In this document: positions 21,420 to 34,730 of the stretch, one piece after another | Position numbering within the stretch: position 1 is the first letter of the stretch | Layout: every line of letters begins with the position of its first letter | DNA from: Acanthochlamys bracteata | Lineage: Eukaryota > Streptophyta > Magnoliopsida > Pandanales > Velloziaceae | Assembly (NCBI GenBank): GCA_019914995.1 | Contig: CM034145.1 | Coordinates: 496,001-560,000, forward strand | DNA length: 64,000 bases | Direction: 5' to 3' | Notes under the pieces: model-generated | What the model saw: the letters and a program-made list of their open reading frames with translations, nothing else | Databases searched by the model: none | Told to the model about the DNA's origin: nothing | Made by a program: the position numbers and the translations under genes

Positions 21420-21959
21420 AACGCACACAAAAGAAAGCTCCATTAACTTACCATATTCTAAGCCCACCATAAACGAAAAAGGTAGTTTATCTCACATTGC
21501 AAGCATTCTATAGCATCCAAAACCTAAACTATCCCGCAATACACAATAAAAGAAGAAAAAGAAAATAATCCAAATTACTACCTTCTTCTGACAAACGATT
21601 AGATGATTAGATCTAAACACACATTCAGTGATCGAAACATTCGAACTATCACTAAACCAAAGATGCTACAAAATAAAAACATATGTTACTGGAATTAGAA
21701 CATCAATTTTCTACCTGGCCCAAGATAAGGGTTAGGTTTGTTGAAGACCGTATACTGCTGCAGTTCTCCATAACCCGATCGAGTATGATGGATAACAACG
21801 ACGATGCAGTGCCTGCTGCTGCTCTCAAAGGCACCGATTCCATTACACGGCGGCGTTGCCACCATTTTTGCCGGAATTTGTACGCTGCCGTTGAGCAGAT
21901 GGAGAAGAAGAAGAGAAGGTGGCAGTAGACAAGAGACGAGTGGCGTGTTGGGAGTGCTT

Positions 21960-23680
21960 TAAAAATAAAGATACTTTAGAATCTTATTTTACAAAATAAG
22001 TTTTACAATTTTTAAATTTAATAATTTTTAAAATTTAAAATTATATTAAAAAATATAAAATAAAAAAATATTACCAAACGCTCCCTGAAGCCACTGATAA
22101 AAACCCGTGTAATGTTCTATAAAAAATCTCGTACTTGACATAATTTACGTTAACGCCACTCCGTTTATTCGCGATAGTGTTCGGTACCTTTAGTTCGACT
22201 TGCTAATACCACTTGTGTTTTAGCTCCAGTTCCAACAAGTGTTTGCAGTTTAGGACTTCCATTTTATGAAAATACGCATTCATGTACTTCTCCTCCATAC
22301 ACTAATGACCTAAATGTCCATAAATATGTACACTGTTTTTCTGTCTATATGTACAAAAGGCAAGGGCTGTTATGCCATTTATACTAGTAACTGTGACATA
22401 CTAAGGCTATGATAGGGCTTATTTAATTACTCTAAAATAATATTTTAGACAAAAAATCATTTTCAAAGTATTTATATATTTTTGTTATACTTTATAAATT
22501 TAATTTTGAACTCATGTTAAAAGAATTTATTTTTAGATAATTCTTTGATAAATAAAATAATTTGCTTAGATAGTAGGAATTAGAAAACAAAACAAGAAGA
22601 ATCCCCATTTATAAATCAACTAGTTAAGATTTTAGTTCTAGAATGTTTTTTTGTATAGCTCTATTTTTAAACGAAATTCTAAAGGACAGTTTGGTTAAGC
22701 TTTTTTCCAATACTTTTTTTTTAATTTTTAATTTTATATTTTTTAATATATATTTTGTAAGTATTTAGAAAATTTATTTAAAAATTTAGATAGTGTAAAA
22801 AAAATTTTACGTAATAAAATTTTTTTATTACTTATTATTATTTTTTTTAAAAATAAAAAAAGAAATTATTTTTTTAAAAAAATAAAAATATTTTATATTT
22901 CAAAAAAATTTATTTTATAAATAATTCCAAACGTCACACTTATTAATTATTAAATATCACAGAAAGCAGTCACTAACATATGACCGTACTTATTAGAATT
23001 TATTAAAATTTGTATCATATTTTATAAAACTTTAAAGAATTTAAATAAGTAAATTATTATAAATTTTTATAACGTAATTATTTTTAAACTAGAAAAGTTA
23101 ATTTATTTTAAAAAAAATTTAGAATAATTTTTCTAGAAAAAAATTTATGTGTAGTGTATATCAGTTTCCCAGCTTAAGTCAATAATTTATTTCAAAATTT
23201 AGTTTATTATATTATATAATAAAAGTGTATTCTATATTTGTTTTTAGATATTATAAAAAAATTAATTGATTTTTAAATTTTTGTTTCAGAACTTAACTCA
23301 TGGGCCTGACCTCAAATATGATGACAGAGCTCTAGACATGCAGGTTGCCACGAGACAGGGGCATCGTATAACCGTTACGGTTGCCACCAAACTATTTTAC
23401 AGATTCGTCACTGTTTCTGAAGCTGTTAGCACTTTGCGGTGCTTGTTGATTAAGTTTTATTTTATTTTTTTATTCATATTATAATAATATTTTAATATTT
23501 TATAAAATTTATAATATAATTTTATATTATTATTATTATTATTTTATTTAGATAAAAATATATAGCATTTTATAAAAATAAAATAATTTTCTATTTTATA
23601 ACTATTTTTCAATATCGCCACTGTTTCAATTAGCTAGAACATTTCGGAGTATCAGTTTCCCTAACCCCGTGCCACTAGTA
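21960..23680. other. AT-rich spacer upstream of UPL5
   Basis: It holds a family A repeat (22684-22938) and other A/T runs, with an (ATT)n stretch near 23527. A short GC-richer patch at 23290-23460 is open in one frame but shows no recognisable protein. Confidence 0.5.
22684..22938. repeat. MITE-like repeat, family A
   Basis: It begins GGACAGTTTGGTTAAGCTTTT and ends ATAATTCCAAACGTCAC, with the typical family interior including GTAAAAAAAATTTTACGTAATAAA-like words. Confidence 0.5.
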
Positions 23681-23683
23681 GTC

Positions 23684-23691
23684 TATAAATA
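23684..23691 (+). promoter_or_regulatory. TATA box of UPL5
   Basis: TATAAATA within CTATAAATACTCC lies 150 bp before the ATG at 23840. An in-frame ATG at 23669 lies upstream of it, so that ATG should not be in the normal transcript. Confidence 0.65.
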
Positions 23692-23839
23692 CTCCCCACT
23701 TCCACAAGGTCCCACTCACACACCGAGAGACCTATTCTTTCCTTCTACTTTTCCTCTTCTTCTGTTCTTCCTCGTCTTCATCGACGCCGGCGTCGAAGTT
23801 TCAAACCTCTTAACCTGTTCCGGTGCCAATCTATCCACC

Positions 23840-26800
23840 ATGTCTGATGATTTGTCTCTCCTTCTTCCGACTAAACGAAAATCAGCCAGCTCTAATTCTT
23901 CTTCTTCATCACACTTCGACTTGGATTCCGATTCCGATCCCGACGACCCACAAAATTACAATAAGTTCCTTCGTCCACTGACCATGCGTCGAACTTTATC
24001 TACTAGAAAAACCGAAAATAGCCTTCACTTCTTCGTTCGGACTAGCTCTTCTCGGACGCTGGTGATTCACTCCACCGGGGAGACAACGGTGGAAACTGTT
24101 TGTTCCTGGTTGGAAACCTTGACTGGTGTACCTGCGGAGCAACAAAGGTTAATTTATTCCGGCAGGCAGCTTGATGGTTCGTCTACGCTTTCGGATTCGT
24201 TGATAGTGAACGATGCTTGTGTGGAGCTTGTCTATCGGCTCAGAAGCACTCGGCTTTCTAGCTCTTGGAAGCTTTGTGTCGCAATCGTGGATACGATACG
24301 AAATTCGCTGGCGGATTTTGAGACGATTAAGAGTATAATCAAGGATTTCCTCATTATGAGCCGCCCTGATGACGCTTTCGATCATTTGCAGGTTTTTATT
24401 TATTCCGGAGCTGCTCTTGCTATAGTTAAGCTTTACTTGTCAGAAGATGAAAATGATAAAGTGGTTGCGGAGAATTTGATTCGGCTCTTCTTTGTGGCGG
24501 ATAAGGAGTATTTGAGAGAGTCTGTTCATTTCCATTGTGTTGGGGTTGTGATGGAGTTCTGCAAATTGCTTCACGGGGCGGGAAAATGGCATGATCCTCT
24601 CTACATTGAATGCCGTGGCATCTGCGGGTCTCTGCTTGTGCAGCAGGACAACAGCTTTTTTGCAAGGTCGTTGACAGCGAAAGATTTGTACCCTTTTGTG
24701 GAGGAACTTGTTGGGACATTGCTTGACAACATTTCAGGTGACTCAGTTCTCGTCATGAATAGAGATGTGAATGAGTTTTCGCAGTTTTTGGAAGCGATGA
24801 GAAGGGCAGTGGAGGTTTCGATGGGAAGAGATGGCCCGATTTCATTTGATATGTATAATGCTAGGAACTGCCTGCAGTATGAGGCATGGGTTGGTAAGTT
24901 ACATCGAAAATTTCTTGAGCTTCTGAAGAGAGTTAATGGTTTCTTCGATTGCATGGATGCTTTTTTGGCTAACGAGGGGATGATCCCAAGTGAGGAAAAA
25001 TGGGGAAGTTGGTTACAGATGCTCGATATACTCAATGAGGTGAATTCGCTTTCTACGTTTTACGAGGGAGGCCAGGAACTGCTGCATTCATTTTTGCTAC
25101 CTCGACGTTTATCACTTAATGCTCTTTTGAGGCGAGCGAGGAGGAATGAGAAACTATATTGGTTTCTTAATCACAAGGATTTGACGGATTTTGAAGCAAG
25201 GAGGAATTTGGTGCTGATGCTGTACCCGGAAGAGAACGATGATTTTCAAGATGTGCATGAGATGCTTATTGATAGGTCTCGTTTGCTCGTTGAATCTTTC
25301 CAGTACATTATACAAGCTGAGGCCAGCTCTTTGCATGGGAAGATCTTTATGGAGTTCAAGAATGAGGAGGCCACAGGACCTGGTGTGCTGAGAGAGTGGT
25401 TTTGCTTGGTGTGCCGTGCAGTCTTCAGTTCAAAGCATATTCTATTCCTGCCATGCCCTAATGACCGCCGAAGATTCTTTCCTAATCCATGTAAGTTCAT
25501 GCTAGATGCTTACTCCTTTTTTTCGTAACGTACTCTAAAATTAGGTTAAATTTTGGCATCTAACTTATTTCTCAGTCTAGAATGCATTCAGTGTGTATTG
25601 TCTGGATCGTTGGATTATCTCTCTTGAGAGATACCTCTTGAGGTGATTGTTCCTCCAAGTTGGCCACTCTGAGTTCGAGACTCACAGGCAAAGTTTCACG
25701 TAAAATGTGGACCACTATTTTACTTTACCATGAAACATGCTATGATTGTGCATGACGGGAGCTGCCATCAATAAGTGATACGAACTCTATTTAATCTGAG
25801 TGTGAGATAGAATGAGTGATTAGCATGCAGCTTGACTTAATTATTGTAGGGGCAAAGGCATATTTAGGAATGAAATTGTGTTATAAGCATATAGTACATC
25901 TAGCGAAGCAAGATTATCTTGCATACCTTATATGACCTTTCGTATTACTGATGATTATATGTAGAATACTTTATGGAATTGAATTTAAAATGCATTATAA
26001 TAATTTTATGCATGCAAACATAATGGCAAATGGACTCTTAATATAGATATTCTGTGCAGTGATCGCAAGTAGTTTCTAGACGGAACGCAAATGGTATTGT
26101 AGAGGTATAGAACATATGGGATTATGACAGATTAGCTTTGTTCTCTAGTCACTCTTTAATCTCTAACTTTTTCTTCCTTAGATTTCATTTGCTCTTCAGT
26201 TCTCTACTTAGATTAAATGCATGAATTTTGTGTTTCTATACTGCAGCATCTTATGTGGAACCATTGTACCTCAAGTACTTTCTCTTTTGCGGACGCCTTA
26301 TTGCATTAGCTTTGATGCATAAAGTGCACGTAGGAATTGTATTTGATCGAGTGTTCTTCCTGCAATTAGCTGGAAAAGACATTACATTGGAGGATATAAA
26401 GGATGCAGATCCTTGCTTTTATAAGAGCTGCAAAAAAGTTCTGGAGATGGATGCTAATCTTATAGATGCAGATGTTCTAGGGCTAACATTTACCAGTGAA
26501 ATTGAGGTGTTGGGGGCACGGAAGTCCACTGATTTACGTGATGGGGGCAAAGATATTATTGTGAATAGTACCAATAGACATGAGTATGTGAATCTTCTAG
26601 TTCAGCATCACTTTGCTTCATCTATCTCCTTACAGATTTCCCAGTTTGCTCAAGGTTTTAGTGATATACTTTCCAGTCCAAAGCATCAGACTCTGTTCTT
26701 TAAGAGTCTGGACCTTAAAGATTTTGACAAAATGTTGGGTGGAAGTGATAGCATCATTAGCATTAGAGATTGGAAGGCCCATACTGAGTACAATGGCTAC

Positions 26801-27864
26801 GAAGCAAATGATCGCGAAATTTGCTGGTTCTGGAAGGTAAAAGTCTATTTCACATGGCTTTAGTTCTTACTCACTTCTATTATTTATATTTGTTGCACCC
26901 ATAATGTTCTCTCATTCAGGATGTATTTCTTTAAAACATGACGGTTTTTTTTCTTGCTACTGAGATAATTTATCTAGGCATTGTTTCCTTCTTTAGATAT
27001 TTTACTGAAATAATGATCACGATTTGGTCTTTAGATGATTTACTCTTTTCCTTCTTAAGATGATTTTCTAGGCATTCATTCACATACGACTTAGAAGGCC
27101 ATTAATTATTTTTATGTCTCTGGATACAGTAAGTTTTTCAATTCTAGTCCCTTTTCTTTATTGTCTGTGATCAGTAACAATTTCATACAACTCAATTTTG
27201 CAAAGGTTAAGCATAAAGAATTTCACTTCATACCTTTATGAGTTCAAGGCCAGACCAACAATTCAAAACCTTAATCCATCTTTTCTTGCAATCCACGTCA
27301 ATATTAAACGTTAAATTTGCTTGTCTCTACTCATCATTAACTCAACATGAAAGCCTTTAATTATTGTGGTCTCTTGTTTGGCTTGAGCAGTGATAATTTG
27401 GTTTTTGCTGCCTGTTGTCTGACTCGTGGATTTTTTAATGTGCTATTATTCATGAAAAGGTAGATATTTCATGCATCTTTATGAGCTAAAAACATGATTT
27501 GGAACTGTCACATAAAGTTCACTAACCACCATTGAAACTGTTATAATACATCAAGTGAAGCATGCAGTCTGACCTGAACTTTGTCCTTGGTTACTTGCAG
27601 ATAGTTGAAGGCATGTCAGAAGAGCAGCAAAGAGTACTCCTCTTCTTCTGGACATCTGTGAAATTTTTACCTGTTGAAGGCTTTTGCGGCTTGGCTTCAA
27701 AACTGTACATTTATAGAAGCGAGGATTTCATTGACTGCCTACCTTCTTCTCATACATGCTTCTACAGATTGTGCCTACCGCCATATTCATCCATCACCAT
27801 GATGCGTGATCGTTTGCAGCTGATCACTCTAGAGCATGTGAGTTGCAGCTTTGGCACCTGGTAG
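23840..27864 (+). CDS. UPL5: HECT-type E3 ubiquitin-protein ligase UPL5
   Basis: The enzyme accepts ubiquitin on a cysteine and passes it to substrates; Arabidopsis UPL5 has been linked to leaf senescence through WRKY53. Three exons, 23840-25490, 26247-26836 and 27601-27864, encode 834 residues, close to the Arabidopsis length of 873. A Ser/Asp-rich N-terminus is followed by a ubiquitin-like domain at about 62-135 (VPAEQQRLIYSGRQL), a long helical middle, and a HECT domain from about 490 to the end. The catalytic cysteine is C800 in LPSSHTCFYRLCLPPY. The frame is open upstream to another ATG at 23669, but a TATA box at 23684 makes 23840 (CCACCATGTCT) the likely start. Intron 1 (756 bp) contains a SINE-like B-box. 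The neighbouring xylosyltransferase is convergent. Confidence 0.94.
25640..25800 (+). mobile_element. Possible SINE relic in UPL5 intron 1
   Basis: GTTCGAGAC at 25673-25681 fits the pol III B-box consensus within TGAGTTCGAGACTCAC, preceded by text like the anticodon arm of a tRNA (CCTCCAAGTTGG). The A-box and 3' tail are not clear, so the limits are rough. Confidence 0.3.
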
Positions 27865-29629
27865 CTTGTAGTTCTGAGAAGCAAATGGGTTTACAGCACT
27901 GTACAGGTTTTACTTAAGATCTCTCATAAGTTTCTAAGAACCGGGTAAGCAGTTTGGTTTTTCTTTTTCCCTTCAGAAAGGGAATGGATCTGCGCTTTTA
28001 GTCGTTGAAGTTAAAGGACCAGTTACATTGGTTATCTTTTTAGCATCTTTTAAGTGAAATAGCCTCTATTGGCTTCTTTGTTTTTTCGTTTAAACCTAAA
28101 AGTAGGATATGAACTCTTTAAGGGTTTTGCCCGTGTGCAAGGTTCAATAATCTATACATGCCAACAAGCATGTATGGCTGCTTGAATCTGAATATGTACT
28201 CGGTCGGTGTTGCTTCCATATGCAGTGGTGCAGGTTTTATAAACACTTCATGTTCTGCAATGGCGTGAGCAGAAAGTTATCTCTAGTCCAGAATCCCTTA
28301 CTGCAAAATTGCAGCTATTTACAGATTCTTAGTGAGACTACTTGCAGGAGTTGGTCGCCGGAAAGAGTATATGGCAATAGTAGAAGAATAAAGTTTTCGG
28401 CGCAGCAAAGTGAACTTCATCGCCTCCTGTTCCCGGAACGTAACAGGTATTTCAATCGTGTACGGTAGGATATGCTCTATTGATAGGCTCTGAAACTGAG
28501 ACCAACTTCATCCATGTTCCCGTATTCCTTCATCCATGAAGGCTCTTTGTCTATCCTGCCAAACCATACGAAGAAGACGAGAGTTCTTTTTGCAGGCTTC
28601 GGTGTTGGAACGGTTCTTAATTATCAATAGAATTCAGAAAAATCAACCAGAAGAGTTTGGTCGTTGTTGTTGCTATGCTATCTTTGTTCCTGGAACACCG
28701 GGGATGTTTTGCTTGGCAGAGGCAAGGATTTAATTAAGTACAACATTTCAAGCAACACGATTACTGGTTATCCCTTGTTGGTATGACCATAGAAGATTCG
28801 AGCCTGAAGTTCTGAGGTTAAAAAATTGATCGTGTTGATGATCTCACAAATGCTTTTCTGTGCTCTTTCAGCGGAAATTACTTTCGAAAAAATGACTTTT
28901 TAAAAATATGAATTATTATTTATAAATATATAAATTTATTCGAAATAATGTTTTGGAGGAAAAAATTATTTCTGAAGACAAAAATTGTTTCATACTTTAA
29001 GGTGAGTTTAGGAGTGATTTTCAAAAAATTTATTTTAGAACAAAAAATATTTTTATTATTTTTTGAAAATATTGTTTTAATATAAAAAATAATAATTAAT
29101 AATAAAATTTTATAATGCAAATTTTTTTATATTTTTAAAAATTTTAAATAAATTCCAAAATATTATAAAAAATTATTATAATAAAATAAAAATTAGATGA
29201 AAATGAGTAAAAAGGCAATTCTACTGGCCTTCTTCATAAGCTTGCTGTATAAGCTGTTGAGCTGAGGGATTTGTCTATGATACAATGGCAGCTGAGCTGC
29301 AGAAGGTTCTTATGGTTCCTCTTAATTGACAATCAAGATGCATAAAGAGCACCCAAAAACAGAACCAAATTAAGAAATTACCAACTATGATCAAAAGCAC
29401 ATTCCCTCTTTTACAATTTCCATCAGTATGTCACACATCATCTCTTTAAAACATTTCACAGAGGATTTCCTGGAAAGGAACAACTACAAGAATCAGCTAC
29501 ATTAAAATCAAAGAACCAGTATGTTAGAAACATGCACTTTCAGAGGAGACAGAAGATGCTTCCCTTGTTGTATTGAAACATGATATCTTCCTCCTATTTG
29601 AAGATCAAAGTATTGGAACCTTCGTGTAC
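27865..29629. other. Convergent 3' flanks of UPL5 and xylosyltransferase
   Basis: The UPL5 3' UTR probably takes the first few hundred bases. The stretch 28220-28740 has normal composition and two short open frames but no recognisable protein, so it may be 3' UTR or an old gene remnant. From 28880 to 29200 it is A/T-rich and family A-like. The last part is the 3' UTR of the minus-strand gene. Confidence 0.45.
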
Positions 29630-32600
29630 TCAGCACCCTAGACTTCTCAATATCTTCCTAAGGTTATCGATGACCTCATCAGGTTTGGCATTTGAACCAA
29701 AAAGATTGATTTCATGGTACTCTAAGCCTTTCCACTTGGAAATTAAAGCAAAATGTGGGCGCTTATACAAACTACTTATGATTTCTAGAACTTTTGTATT
29801 GGGTGTAGCTGAGACTAAGTGAGTTAGACCAGCCCCATGAGCTCCTATGATGACAGAAGCTTCTTGGATGGCTTGGAGTTGCTCTTTCATGTGCATGTGG
29901 GCGAAAAGCCCATTAACCATATTGATTTTGCATTTTTTGTGTTTGGATGTCCAATCCTTGAGTGCATAAAAAACTTCCTGCTCATTACTTAATCGAGACT
30001 CTACCTTTCCCGTATGACGTGGGTGGGCCAGATAATCTTCTCGGCGAACAAAGAGGACATTGTGAGTGGTGGATGGCTTTGCTACTGATACATCATCATC
30101 CACAGGGAGGCCAAAGGAAGCTCTCAGCATTTCACCAAACTCTGACAACCGGGCAGTCTTCGAATAATCAGGTTTTCTGCGAAGGACGTTTGCAGGTGCT
30201 CCTTGACAGCTAAAAGGTTCGGTCAAACCTTTAAACATAGCTGTTTCATATCCTAAGGGAGAGAGGATTGCATGGCGGAAACAAACTGCATCCGAGAAAT
30301 TTTTGGCATATCGAACACTAGAAAAGAGTGCTTCCCATGTTTCTTCCAAGGGAGTCTGCAAATGAACAGGCATCCAGTTTCATTATTCAAAATATGCATC
30401 AAGCTGGAATGAAGGTATTATATGCAACTCACATAACATATTGGCTACCCAACTAGATCACATCAGATCTCAACCAATTCCTGAACAATATTTAGAAAAG
30501 AAGTCCAACATGCATAAATTAAAAAGAAACCATTTACGTGACCCTTTAAAAATATTTGACAATCAGTACCTGTGGTGTCAAGCTTAACATCAGAGTTCAC
30601 GAACCTTTCTCATCCAAGAAAAAAGGCATTTCAGTTAACAATTTTGCATCTTGAGATGCTACTTAACCCTCCACTCATTTGATAATCTCTAGAAATGTCT
30701 TACATGCTATCCTACGTGGAGAACAGAGAATACCACAAATGATTAGTTCATTGACAATCCATTCAGAGTTCCACAGCCATGTTGATCCATTTTCAGAACT
30801 TCTTTCTAGACATACTTGTTTTAGAAAAATCTCACAGCAATACAGCCAATGTAGCAGAACAGGCTCTAGTTGGCACTCACACTTCTCACTGGCTTCAAAC
30901 AAAACGACAAAACAATATGCTAGTATAGTAGTTATGCAAGCCACCCATGACTTGTACTGACTTCTAATAAAGTTAACGCAGAAGGGAAAGCTAACTCAAC
31001 TTGTTTGTTTAGCATACAAACTTTCTCATAGATGTATACGTACAAATGGAATGCAAGATGTACTAATTAATAGTGAAAAGTCAGTATTATTACTAACATG
31101 AAGAAATATGCAGGCCAAAATTTACAGCTAGAAACTTCAATATTCCCCAAACAGAAAATATCTCTAGAGTGGACAACTGCCAGCATTTCTCAAGTATGAC
31201 AAACATATTTCAGTCACATGAAGCAGAAAATGAGTGAAGTAGAAGCAATACCTTGCAATGACCATCTACAAAAACCAAATGTGGTCTCCCAGGCAAGCCA
31301 GTAACCCTTGAACTTGCGTATGCACTATACCAATCAGTTATTGTGTGGAACAGATTTGCATACTCAAATCGAGTTAGCAGAAGCGTTGGGTCTTCAATCC
31401 ACTGTACATGAGAATTTGACATTGTCACGAGGATTAAGAAAAAGCTATGACTTGGAAATAGCAATTTTAGAAAAATACACAATCTACATAAGCAGAAAAA
31501 GAAACTGAGGGAAACTTGGGTGTAAATTGATGAATGTACCATTCAATGAGGCATGACTCAGCTATCATATGTCATGTCCAGTTTTATCTACTCTAAGCCA
31601 TGCTCATAAGACTTGTGTAAGCAGGGAAAGTCATGACTACAGGAATCCATAACCAAGCCTATACAGTATTCCTTATGAAGTTGTTTATTATAAAGAAAGC
31701 CTTATTATCCTACTACAGCACTATAAAAAACACAAGTACTGTAGGATACATAGCACAACAATGTATTTTCGGTGAAACAACTCCTAAGTTCTTATAACTA
31801 AAAAATATCAATCAGTTATGAAAATTAGGAAGTTACAAATATCTAATATATTGCAAACAAATCTCTATCAGTTTCAGTCTCACTTCAAAAGCCTTTTGAT
31901 GCAATACTTTATCTTTCAATACTTTCTAAGTTATTGTGGTGAAACATCAACTGGTTAGGCAGAGGGTGGAGATATCTCGGTGTCCAGGAAAGTCTTGGGA
32001 AATTTGAGCTGCCTTCTAGGACAACTGGAACAACATACAAAAATACAGCATTTACACCCTGAAGCACAATTTGCTATAAACTTCTGATTGCCTTAGAATT
32101 ACAACAACCATCAATACAATGCTGTCAAATGACGGAGCACAAACAAATGACTCAAAACATAAATCCACAAACACAACTATATAAAGCCACAACCTCGACA
32201 GGAGCAGCTAACTCCCACCTACTTTCACCACATCAAAACAGTGTACTCTCCTCCAAAGGCTAACACTTTAAGATGACAAGAACTCTCCATTTCATTTCAG
32301 AGGAATCAGAACAAAAGGTTGTTACCACTATATACGGATAATGCCTTTTGATCTTTGATCAAATTATCTCCTTTATAATTCCATCAAAAAAACTTCTCCT
32401 CCACTCCAAAAGCCACCTTATCAAAGTAAGTCTAATTCACAATTCAGAACAAAATATAAATAAGTCAGCTCACCTGAGAGCAGTGTAGCTGACCGCGCTC
32501 GACAACCCTTACAGACTCCATGAGCTCACGCATCGTATGCCTCTGCACCTCTCCCTGCGGCACGAACTCATCAAGAAACTTCTCTCCAACGATCACATTC

Positions 32601-33085
32601 CCATCTTTCTTTCCTGAACCAACTTCTCCTTCAATTTGAAAAGCACCGGCTTCGAATCTCGGCAGCTCTTCTTCTTCTTCCCGACCCATCACATCCTCCA
32701 AATTCTCCCCCCCTGCCGCCATGGTGATCTTCGACGGGTCCATCCGAACACCACCCAGTTCACAAATTGAACTCCTCAACGTCTCCGAGTACCTGCACCG
32801 GAAGAAAGATTGAATCATTCTTCGATTACTCTTGTTCTTGATGACGTGGACAACTCGAGAGAACCCAGGGCCGAAGTAAGATTCGCAGGTGCCGGTTTCC
32901 GGCGGCCGAAGTGGGAACCATGAGATAAGAGAAGGGACACGTGGCCAAGGCTTGAGAGATGATGACAACGTCAGCGGAGGGAGACTGGTTTCGAGGAGGA
33001 GTAAATAGACAGCTATGGAGACAGCGTTGAGACAAACGAGAAAGAAGATAGCTCGTAGCAGGACCGCCTTTCTCCGGCGGTTCAT
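29630..33085 (-). CDS. XYLT: Beta-1,2-xylosyltransferase of N-glycan processing (GT61)
   Basis: It adds beta-1,2-linked xylose from UDP-xylose to the core mannose of N-glycans in the medial Golgi, a plant-specific step. Three exons, 33085-32474, 31401-31252 and 30355-29630, join in phase 0 to give 495 residues, near the usual length of about 500-530. Residues 1-8 are basic (MNRRRK), then a hydrophobic anchor at about 10-31 makes a type II Golgi protein. The stem is Pro/Ser-rich. The catalytic region carries the conserved plant XYLT blocks CESYFGPGF, RCRYSETLRSS, FEYANLFHTITDWYSAY, LFVRREDYLAHPRH, VIGAHGAGLTHLVSATP and RPHFALISKWKGLEYHEI. Intron 1 is 1.07 kb and intron 2 about 0.9 kb. The last residue is Cys in the ILRSLGC tail, typical of the family. 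I see no defect. Confidence 0.95.
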
Positions 33086-34240
33086 CCCCTCCGACTACTG
33101 CGGCGATAGGTTTTCGTTTTTCCGGCAGGTTCTGTTGATGACCGGAAAGCTTTTTACCAAATTGGAACCTTAATTTACAATATAACCTCTATAAAATTAC
33201 TATTGGCATGTTTAGTACATAACTGCTATTACAATTTCAGTCTTATGAGGGCTCGTTATATCGAACTCTATTTGTTTTTTTTTTTATTTTAAATTCGGCC
33301 ACTATCTGTTCCAAATATTATTTTGAGATCCATTTTTGTTTTTTATATTAAATTTTACTTCTATCAAAATTTAATTTTAAATTCTATTTTACTTATTTTA
33401 AACTTACTTTGAGCTCTACTTTTATCGAACTCTATTTTTCATCTAACTTTTATTTGTACACGCATTTAAATACAACTAATATTACAAATGAGGCCCAATA
33501 AAACTTCTATTGGAAATTCTAAGAAATATGGACTATATATCAGTTGGCAACTGATATATAAAAAAATATAAAATTATTTTATACTTTTAAATTTAAAAAA
33601 ATATATCAAAAATTATAAAAAGTTAGAATGAATAAAGAGTTTATACGTATGAAAGTGTTTATAAATAACAATTGTTTACAGAAAAGAAATTTTTAAATAT
33701 TTTTAAAATAAAATTTATATGTATAATATTTTATATTTTATATTTTATATTTTATTCATATTTTTTATAAAATTTAAAAAAGTATGTATAATTTTTTGAA
33801 GTTAAATATACTTATTTTGAAAATGATAAGCACTTTAACGTGCATATAGCTTCGCGAAGCTAGCTGAAGCTGCCAATGGAAACCTGGCATTCAAAGCCAA
33901 AGTTCGGTTTTTTTTCCATAACCATTACTTTTTTGTTAAGGCATGTTTACTGTAATTTCAAATTTTATTTTTTTAAAATTTATTTTTAATTAAAATAAAT
34001 TAAAAAAATAAAAGAATTCTTTTAAAATTTTTTGTAAAAAATTATTATTAATATAATTGTATTGTTTATTAAATATTTTTAAATTGATTTTCTAAAAACT
34101 CTAAGCTTGCTATGTTTATTCCTAGGTAAACATGCCGTTAGTAGAACGCCAAGTCTGCCCCTATCTTTTTTCCAACAGCTCACGTTGTGCCCGGAGTACT
34201 CCTCGACGGAAATAGTACAGAATTTCAGTAACCCATGCGG
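33086..34240. other. XYLT promoter and AT-rich spacer
   Basis: The first part is the promoter and leader of XYLT. From 33230 to 33480 is a degenerate family B-like repeat (the words AACTCTATTT, AAATTCTACTT and TTTATCGAACTC recur), followed by A/T runs to 34080. Confidence 0.45.
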
Positions 34241-34730
34241 TAGTTGGCCTTCTGACAATTCCCGCGACAGGTAAACAAATCTTACCACCATCGAAGAGAA
34301 GATCCTTTCTCGCCTTCCATGGAAGCACGCCTTCTGATTCAAGCTGGCATGTAAGTCATGGATGTCGATTTTGCCGTAACCACATCCGCTGGCGCATGAA
34401 AGAATCTTGCCCTGCTGTCCTTATTGGAAAGAAGCCATCAGCTGAGGTGCCTCCACCATGTTTATCACAAGGTCATCGGCTCGTGGAAAAGATTGCTTTG
34501 CTTGCGTGAAAGCTTCCAAGACGACCATGGAAAAACCTGTATCTATCTACGATCCGTTGCAAGGGAACAGCTTGGCATTCCCCTACCATAACCTTAACAG
34601 TACGACGAGAACAACATAAATGGTCAGTCATGGTTTCGGCTGCGAAGGATCAAGAGCTGTTCATGCATGGTTGCAAGATTGGTTTACCCAATGCCAGATG
34701 GGATACTAAACCAAAATTTGAATTCAAACT
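34150..34730 (+). pseudogene. Decayed F-box (kelch-type) gene fragment
   Basis: At 34284 the plus strand reads TTIEEKILSRLPWKHAF, then TGA (34335-34337), then FKLACKSWMSILP. This is the shape of an F-box (LPxxLLxxILxRLPxKxxFRFRxVCKxWxSLL) with the Arg codon CGA turned into TGA. Further down, ISIYDPLQGNSLAFP (near 34540) resembles the YDPLxxxWxxLP line of F-box/kelch proteins, in another frame. No continuous frame connects them. Composition is clearly less A/T-rich than the flanks. It is most likely a dead F-box gene; extent and subfamily are uncertain. Confidence 0.5.

Larger units (their letters stand above)
18329..21960 (-). ncRNA. Putative spliced transcript without a long ORF
   Basis: Base composition is much less A/T-rich than the flanks, as in transcribed loci. 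On the minus strand a pyrimidine-rich leader leads to an ATG at 21857, and the frame runs 48 codons to a plausible donor, CCAG|GTAGAA, near 21716. The next acceptor (TTTTGTAG) soon brings a stop. Further inside, a small spliced frame fits: ATG at 19691 to donor CCAG|GTCAGT at 19655, then acceptor GTAACAG at 18382 and a stop at 18329-18331, giving 29 residues starting MASMIADTIRMPELVAEL. No family is recognised. It could be a long non-coding RNA, a small-peptide gene, or a decayed gene. The exon map is tentative. Confidence 0.3.

Noticed and set aside
23669-23839. N-terminal extension of UPL5 from the in-frame ATG at 23669
   Set aside because: A TATA box at 23684-23691 lies downstream of that ATG, the extra 57 residues look like translated leader, and the ATG at 23840 has a better context.
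29962-31508. Plus-strand frames across the xylosyltransferase gene
   Set aside because: They lie opposite verified XYLT exons and introns and have no recognisable domain.
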